From NCBI RefSeq assembly GCF_022605725.1, contig NC_065551.1:18662001-18726000 (forward strand): 64,000 nt of DNA. Reading direction: 5' to 3'. The notes under the pieces are model-generated. The model was not told the DNA's origin, made no database searches, and saw nothing but the letters and a program-made list of their open reading frames with translations. The stretch is from Anthonomus grandis grandis. Its lineage: Eukaryota > Arthropoda > Insecta > Coleoptera > Curculionidae. Of this stretch, positions 11,329 to 21,800 are shown piece by piece. Within the stretch, counting starts at the first letter, position 1; each line of letters starts with the position of its first letter. A program made the translations under genes and the position numbers.

Positions 11329-13040
11329 AATGCGAACCAGAAAACATTGACTCGAAAAGCTGCAACTGATATGAATATACCAAGGACTATGAGATTCAAA
11401 GAGTCCTTAAAAAATATATCGTCCATAATGGCCTATAATTGTTCAAGGTTTAAGGGATACATACTACTATATACTAAAATGCTATCATTGTTTTTAGATA
11501 ACTACCTTATTGGACCCTTTATTTATCACCAAATATACTGACAGGTCCTTAGAACATTGAAAGGCCTTTCAATGTTCTAAGGACAGGTCAAAGATATTTA
11601 AATCTTTTGGAAGAGTAGATGTTACCTGCCAAGAGAGCTATAATACCTGAAGAAAAAATACGGAATGAAGTGTGGTTTCAACAAGACGGGTGTCCCGCAC
11701 ATAATACTCGGGACGCTCAAAACTTATTAACGCAAGCATTTAACAATAAACTTATCGCAAACCGCGGTGCTGTAATTTGGCCAGCTAGTTAGTGTTAGAA
11801 ATGACGTTTACAAGTTTGAACCTCCTGCCACTCTCGAACAACTAAAGGACAGGGTTCAGACTGTCTTCAAGCTCAAAACTCATACTCAAAAATGCTTTAT
11901 TGTCAAAAACTTACAAAAAGCGGGCGACATGAGTCACGAGGCTTGGCCCCACATAGATATCTAATGACCCTTTTCTGGAGTACAAACATTGAACTAAAAA
12001 GTGAATTTGAACATGAACCCCAAAAGCAAATTCCATATTAAAGGTGCGACTCGATAATCGCGAAGTATGCAGATCTGGCGATGGAGAAATTAAGACTGGT
12101 GGCAATAACCCTTAGGGCGTAGCAGCCTGATGAGACTTTTCTACATACATTCACAATATGGTCTTCAAATTTAAGGAACTTATCTATGGAAAGACCCAAA
12201 AACTTACTGAACGGTGGCATGGTGATGGCTTCAATATTTAAACATATATCATTTGTATTACATTTAAAATTAAGAATATTTGTTTTAGAAACATTAAATG
12301 TCAAAAAATTTGCATCACACCAGTTTTTATTTTTAACAAATCTGCACGTATATTGGCCTCCATTTGAGAAACATCAGAGTCGTGCCAGAGGATGGTGGTA
12401 TCATCGGCAAACAATGTAAATTTGCCAGTTACCTGCAGTTGTGGCAGATCGTTCACATAAATGAGAAAAAGTAAAGGACCAAGTACTGATCCTTGCGGAA
12501 CACCCACATTTATATTAAGTTCCTTAGAGATTCCACCATTAAATTTGACAGCCTGGACACGATTTGATAAGTAGGAACGAAATCACTCAAAGGCAGTTCC
12601 TCTGAAACCATAGAGCTCCAGTTTCATCAGCAGCACTCTGTGACTCACGCAGTCAAATGCCTTGGACAAGTCAAAGAATACCGCCGCTGCAACTTCACCA
12701 ACATTCAGTCGGTTGTACATGTGCTCTAGAAAGCCAAAGAGCATCATTTGTGCTCACAGACTCACGAAAGCCAAACTGCTGAAGACGCAATAGGCCAACC
12801 CTATTTAAAAATGAAACCATTTTTACCTTAAAGAGCCGTTCCGCTATCTTGGCTAAAGTAGGCAATAACGCTATTGGTCTAAAGTAAGAAGGACAGTCGC
12901 GATCGCCACCCTTGGAAAGAGGAACAATCATTGCTCTTTTTAAGCACTCTGGGAAAACTCCAGGCATAAATGAAAAGTTAATTGACTCGGCCAAGACTTG
13001 CAAAGCAACAAGAGGTAAAGCAGAAAATATTTTAAGAGAA
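11329..13040. repeat. Tandem repeat copy 3 (1712 bp, least rearranged)
   Basis: This copy starts at the same point as copy 2, but keeps the 218 bp missing from copies 1 and 2 and lacks the 72-bp filler. At its right border the reverse transcriptase continues naturally beyond the repeat (to about 13115), which shows that the right flank here is the original one. Confidence 0.9.
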
Positions 13041-13115
13041 AGCCCATCCTAACCTGATGAACTCTTATTCTTAATATTAACCATTAACTGTTTAAGCTCT
13101 TCTACACCTTCTTAA
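12038..13115 (-). pseudogene. Non-LTR (Jockey/CR1-type) reverse transcriptase remnant, fullest copy
   Basis: Read on the minus strand: an upstream piece around 13100-13010 has NIKNKSSSG and LKIFSALPL. A 102-codon frame follows (13003-12695) with PGVFPECLKRAMIVPL and the FGFRES block. GVPQGSVLGPLLFLIYVNDL comes next, with the catalytic FADD at 12411-12400, then a broken thumb region with FSKFLGLSID and KFEDHIVNVCRKVS. Stops and frameshifts separate the blocks. No endonuclease part was seen, and the sequence ends against transposase sequence near 12003-12038. Copies 1 and 2 contain the same fragment with the 218-bp deletion just after FADD. Confidence 0.75.
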
Positions 13116-13412
13116 ATATTATAAATAAAAACACCATGCGCAAGGTAAATAGAAGTGTTTTAAAGAAATGTGAAAAATGTTTTAACAAAAATGACCGGCA
13201 TTTTGAATAGTTTTATTTATTATTATTTTTACAAGTAATTAATTATTTTATTTAGAAATTACGTAAAAGTATAAGTTAGCAAGTTATACTTTTACGTAAA
13301 GGGTTAATAATAATGGTGTGTACGACAAAATGCCAATAAAAACCATGGCTAACTCAGTGAAAAATAAACTATTTAATTTTTTGACGTAAACATAAAATAT
13401 TTTTATAAATTG

Positions 13413-13844
13413 ATGTTTTTACAGATTTTAAAAATACGTTGAAATAAAACAAATACCGCCCTTTTTCAAAAATGCAACTTTTTGATTTTTTCCGAACATT
13501 TCAAAATTGGAAGAAAAATAAAATTGTTCTGAAAGCGGCACTTAATTGGTAACTAAATGCCCTACAACTTTTCCCATTTAACCAATTTTCTATCTCTTAT
13601 AGTTTCCAAGATACCCATACATGTACACCCAATTTGGGCCACACTGTATAAGAAGCAAAACACGGAAGACATCTATACCCATCTGCCAAAATGAAAGCAG
13701 TATTTTCACGATATAATAGTGAACGGGTTTCATTTTTTGTACACAAGCTAATACACAACGCTGAAAAATTCATCCCTTATGCAGAGGTTCGTAGAGCCTT
13801 CATATTTTCTAATATTTTGAGATTCTATTCGTATAAAAATATAG
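13413..13844 (-). repeat. Right arm of the long inverted repeat
   Basis: Reverse complement of 6969-7539 without the 134-bp insertion. It includes the element terminus (ends at 13646) and about 198 bp beyond it. Confidence 0.75.
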
Positions 13845-15088
13845 GAAGCTCGTAAATGAGGAGCACATGGGGGACCTAAGACAAAACAACTTGTAACTCA
13901 TTTTATCCCAACCCAACCCAACCCATCCTATCCCATCCCAACCCGTTAAGCATAACAGTACAATAGTTACAGTTGGTAGATCCTATCAACACAATGGTTC
14001 CATGGTTTACTAAAAAGTCCACCAGGTTTCGGAACTCATCACTAAAAACACCCTCATTGTAAAAGTACAACTGTCACAAGCCATTTTTTCTGTTTTGAAA
14101 AGCACTCAGCATATATATATATTCAGATAGTTTTTTACTATTTTGAGTTTTTTATATCTACCTTTTTTTCTAATGTGAACAGTCAACACCACTCTATTTA
14201 TATACCCAGAAAAAATATTCTTTAAAGTTCTAGAAGAGACATGGCAACCACGCCTTTTAACGAAGTATTTAAAATACACCTTTAAAATAAAAAGAAGAGA
14301 AATTGATAGAAACAGAACGAAAGTATTACAACATTTTGCCGATTTTATTGAAGCTTTTTATTTTTCTACATTTTTCTAGAGTTTATGTGAAAGTAACATC
14401 TAATATTTTAAGAAAAACCGAAAAAATTTGTCATTTAGAGAATTAATGCCCAAGAATGTCATTTTAAGCTACCTATCAGTGCCATTTACTTTAAATATCG
14501 TAAGTTTGGTTGTTTTTTGCACTAAAAAAAATAGGCTTTCACTTACAAAAAAAGGGCTAATTCGTGTTTCCGCCAGCACATCTATAAACTTTATAATCAA
14601 CACAAAGTGCCTAAACAATAAATATCCTATTTATTGGTAAAAAAGATCTTATCTTATTAAACATTGTTTTAAGTTAGAAATGGTCAAATACTCAAATAGA
14701 CGCTTTAAATTGGACAAACAACTTTCTATAGTTTGCTAATAGAATAAATGATAGGGCCAGTGCCAAAGAGACGTAACAATTAGTCGCGCAGCAGTGAGCC
14801 ACCTATAGACAGGTTAAAAAAAAACTAAAAAGAAAATATTTAAACTTTTAGTTTGAACGAACAAAAGCGCTATACATTTTTACAAAAAAAAAATCAGTTT
14901 TGCTTAATATAAGACATGAACAATTGACTAGAATTAATTTAAAACGTCAACTAAAGTTTCCATACAACATCATACATAATAATTATTGTTTTAATAATAA
15001 TTAACCTCACATATTAAATTATAAAAATAAATTATTTTTGTAGCACGACTAGTATATACAAACTTCTTGCACAGGCAATTTAAAATCC
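13845..15088. other. 3' flank of the RhoGAP gene
   Basis: A short CCCAA-rich run lies at 13906-13945. No gene was seen. For the minus-strand RhoGAP gene, AATAAA motifs (TTTATT on the plus strand) occur at 14630-14635, 14358-14363 and 14344-14349. Any of these could be the polyadenylation signal, but the choice cannot be made from sequence alone. Confidence 0.4.
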
Positions 15089-15819
15089 TTATTTATTATG
15101 AACACTAGAAATAATTTCCCGTCTCTTATATACAGGCCCCACGGCTCCCACACTTGTCACAGTAGACTCCACTTTTACCCCCGTCGACTCTAAACTATCC
15201 GAGTCCGGTATATGTCTAGTAGGATGTCTCGAATCCGTATATCTCCTTTTAGTATATTTCTTCTTCTCTTTTTCTATGCTAATAGACGAAACATTCGGGA
15301 TGCTAATAGGTGACGGCTGATTCTGAAGTGATGCTTGTACCATCTTTGGTTTGGTATCGACTTTGATAATCCTTTCAAAATCAGCTGTTTTAGACTTCAA
15401 AACAGCATTACCAATACTGGTAATGCTCGGCGTATATCTCTCTTTTTCAGAAAACGACATCGCACTTGCACTTTTGCTTATTTCCGAGCCAGATCCGTAC
15501 ATTGCTTTTAGGTCTCGTACTTTTTGGATGGTCTGCGGAGAAGGTCCTTGGGCAAAAGACACCTTTTGGATGGTGGGGCCATCTTTTAGCATGCTTCGAT
15601 CTTTGGGAGCGGGTTTCAGTATATTTACCTCCTCAGGGATGTAGTTTACTGAGGTATGAGCGCTGTCTGGAGACGTTGGTGGACTACTGGTCCAACTGGG
15701 AGGTGAAGAGAAGTGTCCATGATCTGCTGTGCTGGACGATATGGACGTTGGAGTATTTTGAAGGGGGGAGGAGTAGGTAGTCGGTGCTGAAGAGCCTACT
15801 GCGGAGTCATAGCCATGTC
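15089..15819 (-). CDS. RhoGAP exon 13, last coding exon (731 bp)
   Basis: Acceptor ATATATTTTAG before 15819, stop codon at 15091-15089. It encodes a Ser/Thr/Pro-rich tail, including SPPSWTSSPPTSPDSAH and a basic KEKKKYTKRRY stretch, ending in SSVHNK. Low-complexity character suggests a flexible regulatory region. Confidence 0.9.
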
Positions 15820-18800
15820 CTAAAATATATTTTTTTAAATAAACTTAATTCTATGATTCTAAGGGCTTGGAATAGTATGTCACTTTACTAGAAAATATTA
15901 CTAAGTCTCTAAAATATGCAGTTTTTCATTATTATTAACTATTTAGAGTAGTAAAGAATCCTTAAAGAAACCCTACAGATCTTAAAAATATGTTTCAAAG
16001 TCTCTAGAATCCCCAGAGGGTCATAAAAATCTTTAAAATATTCTTAGTTCTTTCACTTACCTAATGAAAGTGACCCTGTAATAGCTTGAATATTAGAAGC
16101 AACTGAAGAGTCGCTTCCTACTGAGGTATTTCTTCGTCTGGGTGGTACTATTGGTGCCTTCACCACACCTATGGTCATATGGTGTCTACCGTTTTCTACT
16201 TCTTCAATATAGGGAATGTCATCATCTACAACATAAGGCAGATGTAATATGTCAATATAACAGAGGTTAAGTAGGAAATGTTACCAATATTATAAGAGAT
16301 TCCAGCTTGTACTGGTATAGTCAAACTAGCAGTCAGTACTCCACTGTTATCCAGAACGTAAGGACTGGACTTACGCCGCTGTGGTGACTCACAATCTGAC
16401 ATTCTCAATATCCTGTGCATATCTTCGGTGTGTGAACTGTTACTTTCTAATGAGGAAGATCTTGTTTTTAGATAATCTTCTTCCTTTTGGGAACGGATTC
16501 TGGATATCAAGGTATCTTCAGTTTTTTCCCGCTTGCGACGCAAGCTGCGTTCCCGAATTTTATCTTTGTGCCTAAAAAAATTATCATTATAATAAATATA
16601 GTAAAGGATCTTCAAGGCAACCCAAACTTCATGGAATGAAATAATATATCAATTGATTTGAAAAAGTAATTTTTTTGAATATTATAAATAATCTGTTTCT
16701 GACCCTGGCTTATGACCAAAAAGTACAATGTCTTACCTCACTCTCATGCCAATATTAGGACCTCCTGTGGCAGCAGTTTCATGTAAAAACTCCTCTCTAG
16801 AATAGGTTCTTTTCGGTTCACCTTGGGGAATTTTAACATCAAATGCATACTCAGTGGACACCTCAGATGTAGGATGGGTTGGAGTCCATGGGGCTGAGTT
16901 CGATTCCGAGTCCAGCTCGTCCACTGACCTAAGTTACTCGTTTTTAGAGGTTTTCATTGTAATTTAATAAGCTACTACTCACTCGTCAGCACCAGCTATA
17001 GCATCTTTCTTATTTAATAACTGTTCTAAAGCTTCTGGATGGGAATCGACCATATTGGAGTAAACCTCATCTAACAGCTCAGCAGATACTGTGAATATTT
17101 GCTTGTAATGATCAATCATTATTCTTACAACGTTAATGATGTCCAATCTGTCTTCAGATCGATCTTGGACGTCTTTAGAGCCGGGTTTGATGCAATGAAG
17201 TATGTTTGGGGCAAAGACGGTGGCTAAGTTATTGGAGTCCATCTTGTTACCACTTAGTTCTTCTCCTAAACAAACAGCTTAATAGTGTTGGATTCAAAGG
17301 TTGTTGAGTATATACTTACCTAAAGCACTTTTGGTATCATTAGCGTTTTTAGCAACATGAGCCAAAAAACATAACAACGAGTATAAAGTATCACGGTTTG
17401 CTGCGGGCAGTAGCTGAACTAAGTGCTGAATTGCTTCGAGTTGCAGTCTTCTATTACGTATCCCTAAGAAACATCATTTTAAGTAAATTACAAATATAAA
17501 TTGAGACTCTTACTTTGGGTTTGGATGAATGCATGGTATAACTCTCTGCATAACAGGGGATCTGGTAAGTCTCTTAAATATTCCTTAAGTAAACTAGCTA
17601 CATCATGTGGACATTGGGTCTCGTCTATTGTTGTCTCCTTGCCACAGTCAAAATCTTCTCTCAACTATATTTAATTAAATTATTAATGACCGGTCAAATG
17701 AAGCAATATCCAGCTCTCACCTGTCGTAATCGTTTCTTGGATGCACTAACTCTAAAAATTCCAAAAGTGTGTAAACCGTTTTGCTGTAAATGCCTTATGC
17801 ATTCTGATAAGATGTTGGGTACAGCTCCAGCCTCCTCCCCATCAGCAACGCTGCCTGGTATGTCAGCTGCTGAGGAGCATGATAAAGCATCCAAGAGACC
17901 CGGTACAGAACCTGCTATACGTTCACGACCCATTAGGCTTTCACAAGAACCAATCTGGAAAAAAAAACATTATTATATATGACCGAAGTTCATGTTTTCA
18001 TGTTGGATATAAAAAAAATTAAGAAAAACAATTTCCAGTTGTTCTAATATAAATCTGGAATTTATTTGCAAGTTCTTGCAACACTAGAATCTTGTTTAAA
18101 TAAAGAAGTTAAATTAGTCCAGTGTAATGAATGAACGAATGATTCCAAGAGCTTGTAATAGAGCTTTTCATTACTCCAAAATTTCTGTTCTGTTACTAGA
18201 ATTAAAATCTTGGATATTTCTAGAGTGGTTTGGTAGTAATTTACTCCAAGCACTTGAAACTTGTTACTAAAAAATTCCAGAATTAGAAAAAAATGTCCAA
18301 GGACACAAAAAATAGTCACTGGATTATTGTGTACTAGATTTCAAACTCTTAAAACCTTAAATCATGTTAAGAGAGTTCCATAGAACCTAAAAATTGGTTT
18401 CTAAGATTCTAGTAAATAGTCAAACTAGAGTTATACTCTGGTTCGACAATTATAATGTCTTGAAGTAAAACCTAACTCTAGTATCAAATATTTTCACTAG
18501 CGTAATAGCAAAAGCTCAGGTTCTTTTTCAACTATGGAACTGCCTTAATTATTCTAAAGAACAATTCCAGAGACCCAAGTGACCAGGTACTGGCGAACGT
18601 TCAGGATCTTACAATCTGGAAAAAATTCCACTTAGACTTAACCGAAATAGTTAATGTTTTCAGGTTGAATATAAAAACTGGAAAAAAAATTTCCAGCCGT
18701 CCTAAAATAAGTCAAAATCTATTATCGGATATTTTATTTATTTTGTGAAAAAACACGAGTCGAAACTTTAGTGGCCCGTTTAAAAATTTAATTAGTATTT

Positions 18801-21800
18801 TATAGTGGTCCGAATGCTGGATAGCCGACGCTCGGAGCGAGCTTTTGAAAATGTAGAAAAAAGAGTTTTCGCATTTTAGTTAATTTACGCTATATTTGAT
18901 GAATAATAAAATGATGGCATAGTTGAAACTCACTTGCTTTGTATATCAAATTTCAACATTTATAAAATAATATAATATTTTCATATTATAATAATATAAA
19001 CCAGCTAATTGATAATATTTTCAGCAATTTGGCTAAATGTCAGGTAACAAGTAATACATTATTCTCAGATATATCAGATCATTATGGTCAGAAACTCCAT
19101 ATAGAAATACCTAAAGAGAGTAAAAAGCCAGTATTTATAAAGAAACGTTCATACACAGAAAACAACATTAAGAAGTTTAATGATCTTTTAACACATGAAT
19201 CCTGGGAAGATGTATATAAATGCACTGAAGTCGATCTAAAATATGATTGCTTTTATAATATTTTCTATTACTATTTTATAGTAACATTTCCTCTAAGTAG
19301 CCACAGAATAAAGGATCCTGATAAAAAATGGGTAAACTCTGAAATTAAAAATTATTCCAGTCATATTAAAGATCTGTATGTATGGTAGAAGGAAACAAAT
19401 AGTAAGGCAGCTTATAATCAATATAAAAAAGAAAAAAAAAGAATATAAAAAATTTATTTCTAACTATAAAACTTCTTTAAATGAAAACAAGATTATCTGT
19501 TCAAATAATAAAACTAAAACTGCTTGGACTATTTTCAATCAATGCTCAAATAAGTCAAAGTCATCTAAACCTGTCACCCTAAATTCTGGCAATAATGAAA
19601 TTATTGAAAATTTGGATGAGATAGCCAACATATTTTTGAAGAAATTTAATGCTTCATCTCTTACTCCTTCATTTTCTGGTCAATTGCCTAAAGGAAGTCA
19701 CATCCCCACTATTTTTCCCACGGATTCAAAGGAAGTTCAGCATATTCCATCAGCCTTGCCAAATAAATACTCTGCTGGTCTTGATGAAATACCAATAAAC
19801 ATACTCAAAAAAGGTAGTCACCATATAAATGTGCCTCTGCCTCACATAATAAATACCTGTCTGCACATGGGAATCTTTCCATCTAAACTAAAAAAGGCGA
19901 AAGTTCTTCCAATTTTTAAAAATAAGGGTGATGAGCAGGATGTAGAAGACTATCGACCAATATCTCTCCTTTCTTCAATATCAAAAATCTTTGAGCGAGT
20001 CATTTATATCCGTATTATGAACTTTTTAAAAAGGCAAACTATTCTTTCAGATAGCCAGTCTGGTTTTAGGCCCAATCATTCAACCCAGTTGGCAGTCTTC
20101 AAGCTTATATCCTTTGTGATTGCATAAGGAAACTGTGCCAGACTTATAGCCTCTTATTTAGATCAGAGGGAACAAACAGTTTGCCTTGGCTCTGGTAATG
20201 GTACATATGTTTACACAGCGTCATCCTTGGTGGTACAGGGAGTGCCTTAGGGTTCAATTCTAGGCCCAGTACTATTCATATTATATGTAAATGGTCTCAG
20301 TGAGTGTTTTCCAGGGTGTTTTATCAAACAATATGCTGATGACACTTCCATAATCTTGTCAGAACATCTGATTGAAGAACTATCTGTCAGAGCTTCTCAG
20401 GTGGTAGAGAGGATGATGCAGGAGTGGTGTGACAATCATGCTCTGAAGCTAAATGCTGATAAAACCGGGCTACTGACATTCTCCAAAACTTTACCTGAAA
20501 ATTCCCTACTAGTAAAGTTTGAAAAAAAGTCTCTTCGAGAGGCAGCTTCCTTAAAATTCCTTGGTATACAAATTGACTCCTGTCTCACATGGGTCTCACA
20601 CATAGACACTCTTCGCAAAAAACTAAATAGTTTCTGAGCGTTAATAAGGCGTCTACGAGAAGAGCTTTCCCTAAATTGTCTGAAGCAACTTTACTATGCA
20701 TCGGTCCAATCTCTAATCACTTATAGTGTGATGTTTTGGGGATCTTCAACTGACGCCGTGTCAGTCTTTATAGCACAAAAACGCATCACAAGACTTTTTC
20801 TCAAACTAATGAAGATCATTATGCTGAGGGTATGTCTATTGTGACAAGGGGGAGAGCTGAATTGAGTGTCCCAACTCATCACTCTGCCTTTTTTCAAAGA
20901 TCTCCTGCCTTTGCTGCTATTAAAACATATAATAGATTACCTCTCGCCCTAAGGCAAGAGAAAAATATCATGAAGTTTAAGAAAGACACTGCAAGGTATC
21001 TGTTGGGCAAGTGTATCTATAGTTTCGATTTACAATTTTAAATGTGTATTATGATTAATATTAAGGGTTTGCTTACTAATTTATTTACCTTCGTAATGTT
21101 TCATACTTGAGATACAAGTGGTAAGGTAATGCACCAAGACACCCATTATGTCCAACATTATCTTTTTGTTCTTACTATTTTTATTAGCAGTATGTACTGT
21201 GTAGATGTTATCAAATTTTAATTTTGTTTGTTTTGTGACGTTACTATTGTCTATTTTAATTAGATCTTGAAAGAAATAAAGAAATTATTATTATTATTAT
21301 TATTAATCTGCAAAGAACCTGCCTCAGGCTAACCTGGCGAACAGGGATCAATATTGTGCCTGCTAATTTTGTTTTCAATAAAGGAGGTTAAATATATTTT
21401 AAATTAGAATGACTTTTATTTTATCATAATTAAACGCAGTGGCTGAAACTCCTTTTAAATAAAATTGTTTTATACCTAGGATGTGTTATACGATATTTAT
21501 TTCTTAAGTCCAAATAATGAATATCACACTTAAACCTAATTTTCTAATAAAGATGATCGGGGCCATTTTTAAAGAATTCTTCATTACGCACATTTTACTA
21601 GTCACATCTTACCACCACCTCTGACTATAAAGTAGCTTCAGGCTTTATAAAGGCTTCCCTTATACATTGATTAATATGCTCACTAAACCACAATTCTATA
21701 TTCAGGAGTATACCACTTGACTACTTTTAATCAGTTGACAATTCGCAATAATCCGAATAAGTTTCTAGGAGGTGTCCCAAGACTTTATCCTACAAAAGAT

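Larger units (their letters stand above)
7305..13646 (+). mobile_element. DDE_3 (mariner-like) element expanded by an internal triplication
   Basis: Both ends read TA followed by CAGTGTGGCCCAAATTGGGT (left at 7305, reverse complement at 13646 followed by TA), consistent with a Tc1/mariner-type TA target. The terminal repeats are about 235 bp. Inside are a decayed plus-strand transposase of the DUF4817-DDE_3 type, a minus-strand non-LTR reverse transcriptase fused to its 3' side, and three tandem copies of the fused segment. At 6.3 kb it is much larger than such elements normally are, because of these additions. It is non-functional: every reading frame is interrupted. Confidence 0.7.

Noticed and set aside
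12186..12419. 77-codon plus frame in repeat copy 3
   Set aside because: Antisense to the reverse transcriptase segment that is missing from the other copies.
8193..13040. Regularly spaced repeats suggesting an array such as CRISPR
   Set aside because: Units are 1.5 kb, directly adjacent, and made of transposon pieces in a eukaryotic sequence.
13906..13945. CCCAA-rich run as possible telomeric repeat
   Set aside because: Irregular and short; does not match the insect TTAGG or beetle TCAGG pattern.
15351..15780. Plus-strand frames of about 100 codons over the last RhoGAP exon
   Set aside because: Antisense shadows; the minus-strand frame fits splice phases and family features.
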